Shown here: piece by piece, positions 1 through 7,469 of the stretch
Numbering within the stretch: the stretch's first letter is position 1
Layout of the letters: each line of letters begins with the position of its first letter
Source: Dehalococcoidales bacterium
Lineage (GTDB): Bacteria; Chloroflexota; Dehalococcoidia; Dehalococcoidales; UBA2162
Assembly (NCBI GenBank): GCA_030648675.1
Contig: JAUSGV010000055.1
Span: forward strand, 1-18,222
Length of the DNA: 18,222 bases
Direction of reading: 5' to 3'
Made by a program: the position numbers and the translations under genes
Notes under the pieces: generated by a model
Databases searched by the model: none
The model's input: the letters and a program-made list of their open reading frames with translations, nothing else
Told to the model about the DNA's origin: nothing

Positions 1-19
1 GGGATCCGGGATGGTTTTA

Positions 20-125
20 GCCGCCTCCCTTTCGTAAAGGGAGATAGAGAGGGATTTTTTGGGAATAATTGAGTGCTTTGACAGAAGAAATCTCCCTAAA
101 TCCCTCTTTGCGAAAGAGGGGACTT
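20..125. repeat. Hairpin-rich intergenic repeat, copy 1
   Basis: The left arm at 25-43 is a perfect 8-bp hairpin (CTCCCTTT, loop CGT, AAAGGGAG). The right arm at 102-120 is another 8-bp hairpin (CCCTCTTT, loop GCG, AAAGAGGG). The left arm plus its flank is an imperfect inverted repeat of the right arm plus its flank, so the unit looks like a small palindromic element of about 100 bp with hairpin ends. The stretch 25-57 is identical to 1472-1504. It sits directly upstream of the mutase small-subunit gene. No transposase is seen in it. Confidence 0.7.
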
Positions 126-135
126 AAGGATCGAT

Positions 136-537
136 ATGCCTGAACGTAAAATAAGAGTTCTTATCGCCAAACCCGGTCTCGACGGCCACGACCGCGGCGT
201 CAAAATAGTCGCCCGGGCCTACCGCGATGCCGGTTTTGAGGTCATTTACACCGGCGTGCATCAAACCCCGGAACAGATCGTCAACGCCGCCATCCAGGAA
301 GACGTCGACCTCGTCGGCATGAGTTGCCTTTCCGGGGCACATCTCTACCTTTTCTCCGAGGTCGCCAAGCAGTTGAAAGAAAAAGGTGCCGCTAATGTCA
401 TCGTCGTTGGCGGCGGTATTATCCCGAAGGATGACATCCCCAAACTTAAAGAAGCCGGTATCCGCGAAGTGTTCCTTCCGGGGACGCCTCTTGTACAGAT
501 AATAAAGTGGACGAAAGAAAACGTAACACTCAAATAG
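136..537 (+). CDS. Methylmalonyl-CoA mutase small/C-terminal subunit, cobalamin-binding
   Basis: This 133-residue protein is a stand-alone B12-binding domain of methylmalonyl-CoA mutase, which interconverts succinyl-CoA and methylmalonyl-CoA. It carries the DxHxxG signature as D16-G-H18-D-R-G21, with H18 the expected lower axial cobalt ligand, then the SCLSGAH segment and a VVGGGI turn, all standard for the Rossmann-like cobalamin fold. The length matches split mutases in which the catalytic TIM-barrel subunit is separate. That subunit is not in the window and may lie upstream. A TAAGGA ribosome site at 125-130 supports the ATG. The stop codon abuts the start of the MeaB-type GTPase gene, so the two are probably co-translated. 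Family assignment is firm; the exact acyl-CoA substrate is inferred from the neighbour. Confidence 0.93.
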   Translation: MPERKIRVLIAKPGLDGHDRGVKIVARAYRDAGFEVIYTGVHQTPEQIVNAAIQEDVDLVGMSCLSGAHLYLFSEVAKQLKEKGAANVIVVGGGIIPKDDIPKLKEAGIREVFLPGTPLVQIIKWTKENVTLK

Positions 538-1494
538 ATGTCATTACTTAACAAAGTCCTCCAGGGCGACGTTCTTGCTGCCGCTAAGCTGATTCGGGGG
601 CTCGAAGACGACCTTCCCGGGGCCGTCGCCGAGTTGAAAGATCTTTACCTTCACACCGGTAAAGCCCATATCGTAGGTGTTTCGGGCGCCCCGGGGGCCG
701 GCAAAAGCACTCTTCTCGGCTGCCTCATCGGAGCTTTTAGAAAAAGAAACTTTAAGCTCGGAGTCGTCGCCGTCGACCCGACCAGCCCTCTCAGCGGCGG
801 GGCTATTCTGGGCGACAGACTCAGGATGCAAAAACACGGCGAAGATAAAGACGTTTTTATCCGCAGCCTGGCTTCGCGCGGCTGGAAAGGCGGCCTCTCC
901 CGGGCAACGGTGAACACCGTTCACGTTTTAGACGCCATGGGCAAAAACGTAATCTTCGTCGAAGCCGTCGGTTCCGGTCAGGGGGAAACGGACTTCGCCC
1001 GTTTAGCCGACACGTCTGTCGTGGTCATGGTCCCCGGCATGGGAGACGACATTCAGACGATAAAAGCCGGCATTATGGAAGTGGCGGACATCTTCGTTAT
1101 TAATAAGGCCGACCGTGAGGGAGCGGAAAGCCTCAAGATGTCGCTGGAAACGATGCTTGAAATGAACCCCTGCGGGCGTGAAGATTGGAAACCGGAAATT
1201 CTCCTGACCACGGCGACAGAAGATAAAGGCATCGAGGAGCTAACCGAGGTACTCCTGCGTCACCAGTTGTTTTTAGCCCACAGCGGGGAAATAGAAAAAA
1301 GACGGCGCCGGCGTGCCGAGTTGGAATTGACGATGGCGGTTGAAGACGCTCTACGCCGCCACCTGGCCACCGTGGACGGCTGCTACCTGGAAAAACTTGT
1401 CGATGAACTGGCGGCTAGAAAAACCGACCCGAACACAGCGGCACGGAAAGTCATTAAGCTGCCTCCTACCTCTCCCTTTCGTAAAGGGAGATAG
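538..1494 (+). CDS. meaB: MeaB/ArgK-type GTPase, methylmalonyl-CoA mutase chaperone
   Basis: This 318-residue G3E-class P-loop GTPase protects and reloads methylmalonyl-CoA mutase with adenosylcobalamin. Visible motifs are the Walker A GAPGAGKS (residues 50-57), the VDPTSP segment near 80-84, an acidic VEAVGSGQ switch region near 141-148 (the family usually has VETVGVGQ) and the guanine-specificity motif NKAD at 189-192. The ATG immediately follows the TAG of the mutase subunit with no clear ribosome site of its own, so translational coupling is likely. The final residues (from about Pro-308, ending FRKGR) and the TAG stop are encoded by a copy of the intergenic repeat at 1-125, so the native C-terminus has been replaced or extended by the repeat. 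The rest is full length and probably functional. Confidence 0.93.
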   Translation: MSLLNKVLQGDVLAAAKLIRGLEDDLPGAVAELKDLYLHTGKAHIVGVSGAPGAGKSTLLGCLIGAFRKRNFKLGVVAVDPTSPLSGGAILGDRLRMQKHGEDKDVFIRSLASRGWKGGLSRATVNTVHVLDAMGKNVIFVEAVGSGQGETDFARLADTSVVVMVPGMGDDIQTIKAGIMEVADIFVINKADREGAESLKMSLETMLEMNPCGREDWKPEILLTTATEDKGIEELTEVLLRHQLFLAHSGEIEKRRRRRAELELTMAVEDALRRHLATVDGCYLEKLVDELAARKTDPNTAARKVIKLPPTSPFRKGR

Positions 1495-1575
1495 AGAGGG
1501 ATTTAAATCTCCCTTGATCCCTTTCCGATTCGATAAACTCATACGGAATCAAGACTTTACGAAAGAGGGAACTGG
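1460..1575. repeat. Hairpin-rich intergenic repeat, copy 2, overlapping the meaB 3' end
   Basis: Positions 1472-1504 are identical to 25-57, including the hairpin CTCCCTTT-CGT-AAAGGGAG at 1472-1490. The interior differs from copy 1. The right side holds a reverse-complement-like arm (CTTTACGAAAG, about 1555-1565). A second small inverted repeat, GATTC (1527-1531) with GAATC (1546-1550), lies inside. The meaB stop at 1492-1494 lies within the identical segment. The boundaries are approximate. Confidence 0.65.
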
Positions 1576-1634
1576 GATCCAGCCGCAGTTTACCCCGCAT
1601 TTTATCGGTGCCGCAATGACATTTCGTTTATTGG

Positions 1635-2036
1635 CTAGAACAGCCGCCAGTCGCGGTATCCCTCCTGCATTAACGCCAGGTAGTCCGTGGAAGGCTTGGT
1701 CTCTTCCGCCTGAGCGGATTTTATGTACGTCACTGCCTGGATGGGTTCATCGTCCCGGGTGAAAACGGTAACGTTTAACCGTTTGGCTTCGCTGGGGTAC
1801 CCTTCGGCGACGTCCAGATGGGCCAGGTCTTTTTCCGATATTTCGTAAAGCCCGCCGCGGACCTTGTCGCCTCGCGAAGATTGCAAAGTGGCCGTGCCCC
1901 CGCGCCATTTCCTCGACCATCCGGTAAAAATTACCTTGTAATGCGGCAGCTTGGCGGTTTCTTTCGGTACGCTTTCCGCCGCCCGCTCCTTCATATGCTT
2001 CCTGCTCAAATCGGCACTGTAGGCAAAGTAATACAT
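1635..2036 (-). CDS. Gamma-glutamylcyclotransferase-like (GGCT/AIG2-fold) family protein
   Basis: This 133-residue protein starts MYYFAYSADLS, matching the YFAYGSNL nucleotide/glutamyl-binding loop of the GGCT fold with the GSN core altered to SAD. It continues with a GG-LYE segment (residues near 80-85), LDVAEGYP and a Tyr-rich C-terminus (DYLALMQEGYRDW) typical of the family. Family members act on gamma-glutamyl peptides or amines or are uncharacterised; no substrate can be read from the sequence. GAGGT lies just upstream of the ATG on the minus strand. The gene is single, convergent with meaB and divergent from the phosphate-transport pair. Confidence 0.8.
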   Translation of the reverse strand: MYYFAYSADLSRKHMKERAAESVPKETAKLPHYKVIFTGWSRKWRGGTATLQSSRGDKVRGGLYEISEKDLAHLDVAEGYPSEAKRLNVTVFTRDDEPIQAVTYIKSAQAEETKPSTDYLALMQEGYRDWRLF

Positions 2037-2071
2037 TTTCTTACCTCAATCGGTCTATTCTACACTATCCT

Positions 2072-2128
2072 GGGGCATATATTGGCGGGGCAAATATCCT
2101 TGACAACTGCTCATATCTTAACTATTCT
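2072..2128 (+). promoter_or_regulatory. Sigma-70-type promoter for the DUF47-PiT operon, with upstream direct repeats
   Basis: TTGACA at 2100-2105 and TATTCT at 2123-2128 are separated by exactly 17 nt, a near-consensus vegetative promoter about 100 nt upstream of the GTG at 2228. Just upstream lie two direct repeats, GGGGCATATATT (2072-2083) and GGGGCAAATATC (2087-2098), 15 bp apart. They could be a regulator site, but I cannot name the factor. Confidence 0.6.
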
Positions 2129-2227
2129 TACTTGGATTGTCGAGAATGATGGGATCCTCAGAATATGTCCTCTGCCCTCTAATTTTTGTTTCTCTAATCT
2201 TACCTCGCTTTGAAAGGAGGCTGAACC

Positions 2228-2857
2228 GTGTTTAGAATTAACCTGATGCCCCGCGAGGACAGTTTCTTCACCTATTTCGAGGAAGGAGCACAGAATGCCG
2301 TCACGACGGCGCGAAAATTAAAGGAACTCATCGATACTTGGGAAAACGTCCCGGGTAAAGTCGCCGAGATCGACGAACTGGAACATGTGGGTGATACCAT
2401 CACCCACCGGGTAATGCGCCAGCTTCACACCACTTTCATCACTCCATTCGATCGCGAAGACATCGCCCTGTTAGCCCATTCGCTGGACGATATTACCGAT
2501 TTTATCCAGGCTGCAGCCGACGCCATGCTCATCTACAAAGTAGCAAAACCGAGCGAAGCCGCCCGTAAGCTTGCGGACACAATCGTCCAGGCCACGGAAG
2601 AAGTCGCCACGGCCATGCCCGAGTTACGGAGCCGCGGCGGTCTAAAACATCTGGTAACCCACTGTGTCGAAATTAACCGGCTGGAAAACGTGGCGGACGG
2701 CATATACCGTGCCGCAGTAGGCGAACTGTTCGATAACACCAGTAATATCGCCGATATCATTAAATGGCGGGAAATATACGATCATATGGAAACCGCTACC
2801 GACCGTTGTGAAGATGTCGCTAACGTGCTGGAAGGGGTAGCCCTGAAGAATGCCTGA
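2228..2857 (+). CDS. DUF47 family (PhoU-like) phosphate transport accessory protein
   Basis: This 209-residue, mostly helical protein has the hallmarks of the DUF47/PhoU-like family: an N-terminal FFTYFEEGAQNAV segment, a heptad-like helix ending in DELEHVGDTITHRVMRQLHTTFITPFDREDIA, and a second copy of the pattern around EINRLENVADGIYRAAVGELF and DRCEDVANVLEG. Family members accompany PiT permeases and probably regulate phosphate or metal-phosphate uptake at the membrane. GTG is chosen as start because AAGGAGG at 2214-2220 is 7 nt upstream. The PiT gene starts 5 nt after its stop, so the two form an operon. Confidence 0.9.
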   Translation: MFRINLMPREDSFFTYFEEGAQNAVTTARKLKELIDTWENVPGKVAEIDELEHVGDTITHRVMRQLHTTFITPFDREDIALLAHSLDDITDFIQAAADAMLIYKVAKPSEAARKLADTIVQATEEVATAMPELRSRGGLKHLVTHCVEINRLENVADGIYRAAVGELFDNTSNIADIIKWREIYDHMETATDRCEDVANVLEGVALKNA

Positions 2858-2862
2858 TACAT

Positions 2863-3870
2863 ATGGACTCACATAGCTTATTCTTCGTTATCTTTGTAAT
2901 CGCCGTTGCACTGTCGTTTGACTTCACGAACGGCATGCATGATGCCGCAAATTCTATTTCCACCGTAGTCTCCACCAGGGTCTTATCACCAAGATACGCC
3001 GTCCTCTGGGCAGCCTTTTTCAATTTTGTCGCTTTCCTCATATTCGGCACCGCGGTGGCATCCACCATCGGTAAAGGCATGATCGACATTAAGGTGGTTA
3101 CTCCCGTAGTGATTCTCGCCGGGCTTATTGGAGCCATAAGCTGGAATATGATTACCTGGTTCTTCGGCCTTCCCAGCAGTTCATCGCACGCTCTTATCGG
3201 CGGATATGCCGGAGCCGCCATCGCCAGGGCGGGATGGGGAGTCATTATTACCAGTGGCTGGACGAAGACCTTAACTTTCATCGTGCTCGCTCCGGTTATC
3301 GGACTGGTTCTCGGCTTCTTTTTGAAAATTGCACTAAGCTGGATAATCTTTAAATTAAAACAACAGCCCGCGTCAGTAGACAGATGGTCGCGCGTTTTGC
3401 AGCTTTTCTCAGCCGCGGCTTACAGCCTGGGACACGGCGGAAACGACGCCCAGAAAACAATGGGTATCATCGCCAGCCTTCTAGTCTCCGCCGGCTTGTA
3501 TCAATCGACTTTCATCCCCTTGTGGGTCGTGCTGAGCGCTCATGCCGCCATCGCCCTTGGCACACTAAGCGGCGGTTGGAGAATAGTTAAAACGATGGGG
3601 CAAAGAATTACCAAGCTCCGACCTGTCGATGGTTTCTGCGCGGAAACGGCCAGCGCGGTTAGCATCTTTACGGCAACTCACCTGGGTATTCCGGTAAGCA
3701 CTACGCATGTCATTACCGGAGCTATTTCCGGCGTCGGCTCGGTGAACCGGCTTTCCGCCGTGCGCTGGAACGTGACCCGCCGCATTGCATGGGCATGGGT
3801 CTTCACTATTCCGGCGGCGGGCATTATCGGGGGCGGCGTTTACGCAATACTGAACCTATTCCTCAAATAA
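2863..3870 (+). CDS. pit: PiT-family inorganic phosphate permease
   Basis: This 335-residue polytopic membrane protein belongs to the PiT (PHO4) family of cation-coupled phosphate symporters. It shows the duplicated signature: an N-terminal FDFTNGMHDAANSISTVVST and a C-terminal GHGGNDAQKTMGI, each at a membrane re-entrant site. SSSSHALIGG and PVSTTHVITGAISGVG form the repeated conserved loops. About ten hydrophobic segments are apparent, and the length is normal for bacterial PiT. There is no strong ribosome site before the ATG, and the 5-nt gap after the DUF47 gene suggests translational coupling. Substrate is inferred from the family; sulfate or other anions are less likely. Confidence 0.93.
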   Translation: MDSHSLFFVIFVIAVALSFDFTNGMHDAANSISTVVSTRVLSPRYAVLWAAFFNFVAFLIFGTAVASTIGKGMIDIKVVTPVVILAGLIGAISWNMITWFFGLPSSSSHALIGGYAGAAIARAGWGVIITSGWTKTLTFIVLAPVIGLVLGFFLKIALSWIIFKLKQQPASVDRWSRVLQLFSAAAYSLGHGGNDAQKTMGIIASLLVSAGLYQSTFIPLWVVLSAHAAIALGTLSGGWRIVKTMGQRITKLRPVDGFCAETASAVSIFTATHLGIPVSTTHVITGAISGVGSVNRLSAVRWNVTRRIAWAWVFTIPAAGIIGGGVYAILNLFLK

Positions 3871-3957
3871 GCTGCCTTAAGACGAGGCGACCGGAATCAA
3901 TGGGTGCTTTCTTTCGCTCAGAACAGGCGTCTCAGCTTTACGAGTGAGGGGGCAAGG

Positions 3958-4590
3958 TTACAGGGTGATTTCCCGGGGAACGACGCGGCACTTTTCCGCC
4001 CGGATAATGCCGATGATATCGGCAACCGCCTGGTCGATCTTGTCCCAGTGGTTTACCACCACGTAGTCGAACCGCGAAATCTGGTTCATTTCGTCATCAG
4101 CGGCATTCAAGCGCAGTGCCATGTCCGCAGAAGATTCGGTATGGCGCTGTCTTAGCCTTAGAGCAAGATCGTCTTTCGAAGTCGAAACCAGGAAAATGAA
4201 TACCGCGTTAGGTATCATCTTTTTGATAGTCGCGGCACCTTGGACGTCGATCTTGACGATCACATCCTGTCCCATATCCAGGGCTTTTCGAACTTCGGCC
4301 TTCGGTATGCCGTACCAGTGACCGTAAACCTCCGCCCACTCCAGCAATTCGCTTTTTTGCAACATATCATGGAATTGTTCAACGGTAACAAAATAATAGT
4401 CCATCCCGTTGGTTTCGTTCGGCCGCTGCTGCCGGGTGGTCGCGGTAATCACATATTTGAGGGCATAGCCCGATACTTTCATCCGGTAAAGGACGGCATC
4501 CTTGCCGGCGCCGGAAGGGCCGGACAGCACGATGAGCAAAGGCTTATACGGTCTGATGAACGAGAGCTGTCCGCTAGACGTCGGCTTCAT
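3958..4590 (-). CDS. gmk: Guanylate kinase
   Basis: Guanylate kinase phosphorylates GMP to GDP using ATP. The 210-residue form chosen here has the P-loop GPSGAGKD (residues 24-31), the GMP-binding segment TTRQQRPNETNGMDYYFV and the lid/adenine region with LALRLRQRHTES. The Lys-to-Asp variant after the P-loop (GKD) is one I associate with Chloroflexota gmk. The ATG at 4590 is chosen; a TTG in frame at 4602 would add four residues (MSIV), but neither has a strong ribosome site. The start overlaps the 3' end of remA, implying co-transcription and coupling. The C-terminus is complete. Confidence 0.93.
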   Translation of the reverse strand: MKPTSSGQLSFIRPYKPLLIVLSGPSGAGKDAVLYRMKVSGYALKYVITATTRQQRPNETNGMDYYFVTVEQFHDMLQKSELLEWAEVYGHWYGIPKAEVRKALDMGQDVIVKIDVQGAATIKKMIPNAVFIFLVSTSKDDLALRLRQRHTESSADMALRLNAADDEMNQISRFDYVVVNHWDKIDQAVADIIGIIRAEKCRVVPREITL

Positions 4591-4882
4591 CACTATGCTC
4601 AAAGCCTAACGATGGATTAGCCCGGCCGGAATCGTAGGTGCGGCTTGCCTGCAACCTGCCCACGATGGTTTCCGGAGTAAGGGCAGCCAAGAGAACGTGG
4701 CCGCTGTCGGTAATGACGACCGCTTTGGTACGACGGCCGTTGGTCATATCTATTAAAACCCCTTTGTTTCTCGCGTCCTGGATGGTACGTTTTGTAGGGG
4801 CCGATTGCGGCGAGGCAATAGCAATGACCCTGTTCATAATAATGACGTTATTGAATCCGATATGAACTAGTTCCATGTTCAT
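4574..4882 (-). CDS. remA: DUF370 / RemA-like regulator
   Basis: This 102-residue protein matches the RemA/DUF370 family: MELVHIGFNNVIIMNRVIAI at the N-terminus, then a SAPTKRTIQDARNKGVLIDMTNGRRTKAVVITDSGHVLLAALTPETI pattern. In Bacillus, RemA is an oligomeric DNA-binding activator of matrix and osmoprotection genes; in other phyla the role is unknown. The start at 4882 is chosen because AGGTGG lies about 7 nt upstream on the minus strand and the family begins at this position; a longer reading from 4939 adds an unconserved tail. The C-terminal 20 residues (from about SRTYDSG) are acidic and not part of the core domain. The gene overlaps gmk by 17 bp, a common remA-gmk linkage. Confidence 0.88.
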   Translation of the reverse strand: MNMELVHIGFNNVIIMNRVIAIASPQSAPTKRTIQDARNKGVLIDMTNGRRTKAVVITDSGHVLLAALTPETIVGRLQASRTYDSGRANPSLGFEHSDEADV

Positions 4883-4955
4883 CGACACACCACCTGAATG
4901 TCCTTCATTGCCGATTTGAGAGATTCCCAAGCTTCGCAAAATACACAGTGCCTAT

Positions 4956-4984
4956 ATCTTATAATGTTAAATGTAAATAGGCAA
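4956..4984 (-). promoter_or_regulatory. Candidate remA-gmk promoter
   Basis: Read on the minus strand, TTGCCT (4984-4979) and TAAGAT (4961-4956) are 17 nt apart, about 75 nt upstream of the chosen remA start. The region is AT-rich. The match is moderate and no transcript data are available. Confidence 0.4.
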
Positions 4985-5008
4985 CAGGTTTTATTACATG
5001 CTTCCGGC

Positions 5009-5038
5009 TTGCGTTGCTCAACGTCTTGATGCTAAAAT
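5009..5038 (+). promoter_or_regulatory. Candidate promoter of the formate dehydrogenase operon
   Basis: TTGCGT (5009-5014) and TAAAAT (5033-5038) are separated by 18 nt and lie about 40 nt upstream of the chosen TTG start at 5077. This is a moderate match only. It is the sole intergenic region upstream of the six-gene operon, so a promoter is expected here. Confidence 0.4.
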
Positions 5039-5076
5039 ACGTTTTTCCCGGGCGAATTATCTTTGGGGGTATAGTT

Positions 5077-5523
5077 TTGCACGAAGATTTATCGCAAATA
5101 CTGGCTCCTTACAAGGGGAAAAAGGGCTCCGCCATCACCGCCCTGCAAAAGGTCCAGGACAAGCTCGGGTATCTTCCTGAAGAAGCTATCACCGAAATAG
5201 CAAATTTTCTGAGTATGTCCCAGAACGAGTTGTACGGCGTAGTCACGTTTTATTCCCAGTTCAGATTCACCAAGCGCGGCGAACACAATATCCAGGTCTG
5301 TTCAGGCACGGCATGCCACGTCCGCGGCAGTCCCAACATAGTGGAAGCCCTGGAAGAGGAACTCTGCATTAACTGCGGGGAAACGACCAAAGACGGCAAG
5401 TTCAGCCTGGAGAAGATCGCCTGCTTTGGCGCCTGTGCCCTGGCCCCGGTCATGGTCGTAGACAAAAACATCCACGGCCGGGTTACTCCGGTCAGCGCCC
5501 GTCAAATCGTTAACAAGATTTAG
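5077..5523 (+). CDS. NuoE-like [2Fe-2S] thioredoxin-fold subunit of formate dehydrogenase/oxidoreductase
   Basis: This 148-residue protein is related to the 24-kDa subunit of complex I and to HymA/HndA-type subunits. It binds one [2Fe-2S] cluster through C75, C80 (CSGTAC), C116 and C120 (CFGAC). The N-terminal helical part (YKGKKGSAITALQKVQDKLGYLPEEAI) is typical. The TTG at 5077 is chosen because GGGGG at 5065-5069 sits 7 nt upstream and the family begins here; an in-frame ATG at 5014 would add 21 unconserved residues overlapping the likely promoter. It is the first gene of the operon, 10 nt before the NuoF-like gene. It would relay electrons near the flavin of the NuoF-like subunit in a soluble cytoplasmic complex. 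Confidence 0.9.
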   Translation: MHEDLSQILAPYKGKKGSAITALQKVQDKLGYLPEEAITEIANFLSMSQNELYGVVTFYSQFRFTKRGEHNIQVCSGTACHVRGSPNIVEALEEELCINCGETTKDGKFSLEKIACFGACALAPVMVVDKNIHGRVTPVSARQIVNKI

Positions 5524-5533
5524 AGAAAAGCAG

Positions 5534-7456
5534 ATGACATTCGACAAGATACAAAAGAAAGCCGTCGCGGAATGGAAAGCACTACAGCAAGACCCCAGAC
5601 CCCAAATTTTGCTGGGCATGGCAACCTGCGGGCAGGCAGCCGGTGCGGGGTCAATTCTCGAGGCAGTTAACCGCGAGTTAACCCGCCATAACATCCAGGC
5701 CACTATTACCGATGTCGGCTGCATCGGACTTTGCTATGCCGAACCTTTACTCGACATTATCAAACCCGGCCGGCCTCGTATCTGTTATAGTGCGGTGACC
5801 TCAAAAATCGTCCCGCAGATAATTGAAGACTATCTCCTCAAAGATAATCCTAGGCCCGACTTGGCTCTCGGGACTATCGGTGAAGGGACAATCGAGGGAA
5901 TTCCCCGGCTTTTCGATTTGCCCATGCTCAAATCGCAGGTACGCATCATCTTGCGCAACTGCGGTTATATCGACCCGGAGAAAATCAACCAGTACATTGC
6001 CAACGACGGATACACCGGCCTGGTCAAGGCTTTTGAATTGGGCCCGGAGAAGGTAATCGAGGAGATCAAAAAGGCAGGATTGAAGGGGCGGGGCGGGGCC
6101 GGCTTTCCCACCGGTCAGAAATGGGAATTCTGCCGACGTTCCCCGGGGAATGAAAAATTTATCATCTGCAATGCTGACGAAGGCGACCCCGGAGCATTCA
6201 TGAACCGATCTCTTCTCGAGGGAGACCCCCATTCCGTCCTGGAAGGTATGGTGATCGGAGCCTATGCCATCGGAGCGAACTACGGTTATATCTATTGCCG
6301 TGCGGAATACCCGCTGGCCATCGAAAGGCTCAACATCGCCCTTAATCAGATGAGAGAGAACGGGCTGCTCGGTAACAATATCCTGGGCTCCAACTTCAAC
6401 TTCGACATTGAAATCAAAGAGGGTGCCGGAGCCTTCGTCTGCGGTGAGGAAACAGCCTTGATGGAGTCCATCGAAGGAAAGCGGGGCATGCCCCGCCCGC
6501 GCCCGCCATATCCGGCGGTGTCCGGCTTGTGGGGCAAACCTACCAACATAAATAACGTCGAAACCTGGGCGAACTCGGCGGTAATCCTGCAAAGGGGTGC
6601 CGATTGGTATTCAAGTATCGGCAATCCGACCAATAAAGGGACCAAGACTTTTTCTCTTGTGGGCAAGATCCAGCGGACAGGACTTATCGAGGTGCCGCTG
6701 GGTATTCCGCTACGCCAGATTATTTATGAAATCGGCGGCGGCATCCTCAACGGCAAGAAATACAAAGCAGTACAGACCGGAGGGCCATCCGGCGGGTGCT
6801 TACCGGCCAGCCTGTTAGATAATCCGGTGGATTACGAGTCTTTAGCCAAAGCCGGCTCCATTATGGGTTCGGGCGGGATGGTGGTCACGGATGAGGATAC
6901 CTGCATGGTCGACTTCAACCGATTCTTCCTTACTTTTACCCAGTCTGAGTCATGCGGCAAGTGCGTTCCGTGCCGCGTCGGCTCTCACCAGATGCTCATG
7001 ATTCTCGAACGCATCACACAAGGTGAAGGCACACCGGTCGATATCGAACAACTGGAACAGCTTTGCCAGTTGGTCAAGACAGCTTCCCTCTGCGGCCTCG
7101 GTCAGACGGCACCAAATCCGGTGTTGACAACGCTACGCTATTTCCGCGAAGAGTACGAAGCCCACATCTACGAAAAGCGCTGTCCGGCACTGGTTTGCAC
7201 CAAGCTGATCAATTATTATATTCGTCCCGAAAAGTGCGAAGGATGTATGATCTGCCTGCGCGACTGCGCTGTCGGTGCCATTTCCGGCGGCAAGCGCATG
7301 GTACACGTTATCAACCAGGAAAAGTGTACCAAGTGCGGCGTGTGTCTCACCGTGTGCCCGAAGAAATTCAGTGCCGTGGTCAAGGTCTCCGGAGAAAAGA
7401 TAGAGGTTCCCGCCGAACCTATTCCGGTTTTCGGCTCGAAGGAAAAAGAAACATAG
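5534..7456 (+). CDS. NuoF-like NADH-binding flavo-iron-sulfur subunit with C-terminal 2[4Fe-4S] ferredoxin domain
   Basis: This 640-residue subunit resembles HymB/HndC/HydB-type proteins. In order it has a thioredoxin-like N-domain (C32, C63, C67), the FMN/NADH region GRGGAGFPTG (185-194) and CNADEGDPGAF (212-222), EGAGAFVCGEETAL (296-309), an SLBB-like segment, the N3-type [4Fe-4S] site C474-GK-C477-VP-C480 with C520, and two ferredoxin motifs (C568, C571, C574, C578 and C598, C601, C604, C608). Family function is electron exchange with NAD(H); homologues in bifurcating enzymes also exchange with ferredoxin. The extra ferredoxin domain is compatible with this but does not prove bifurcation. 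It lies between the NuoE-like gene and fdhD and is full length. Confidence 0.92.
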   Translation: MTFDKIQKKAVAEWKALQQDPRPQILLGMATCGQAAGAGSILEAVNRELTRHNIQATITDVGCIGLCYAEPLLDIIKPGRPRICYSAVTSKIVPQIIEDYLLKDNPRPDLALGTIGEGTIEGIPRLFDLPMLKSQVRIILRNCGYIDPEKINQYIANDGYTGLVKAFELGPEKVIEEIKKAGLKGRGGAGFPTGQKWEFCRRSPGNEKFIICNADEGDPGAFMNRSLLEGDPHSVLEGMVIGAYAIGANYGYIYCRAEYPLAIERLNIALNQMRENGLLGNNILGSNFNFDIEIKEGAGAFVCGEETALMESIEGKRGMPRPRPPYPAVSGLWGKPTNINNVETWANSAVILQRGADWYSSIGNPTNKGTKTFSLVGKIQRTGLIEVPLGIPLRQIIYEIGGGILNGKKYKAVQTGGPSGGCLPASLLDNPVDYESLAKAGSIMGSGGMVVTDEDTCMVDFNRFFLTFTQSESCGKCVPCRVGSHQMLMILERITQGEGTPVDIEQLEQLCQLVKTASLCGLGQTAPNPVLTTLRYFREEYEAHIYEKRCPALVCTKLINYYIRPEKCEGCMICLRDCAVGAISGGKRMVHVINQEKCTKCGVCLTVCPKKFSAVVKVSGEKIEVPAEPIPVFGSKEKET

Positions 7457-7469
7457 TCAGGGCTGAAAA

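Noticed and set aside
3871..3957. Terminator between the convergent pit and gmk genes
   Set aside because: Only a weak 4-bp hairpin (GCCT/AGGC) without a T-run is visible.
5801..6592. Long minus-strand ORF opposite the nuoF-like gene (263 aa)
   Set aside because: Antisense shadow of a conserved coding region with no domain or ribosome site.
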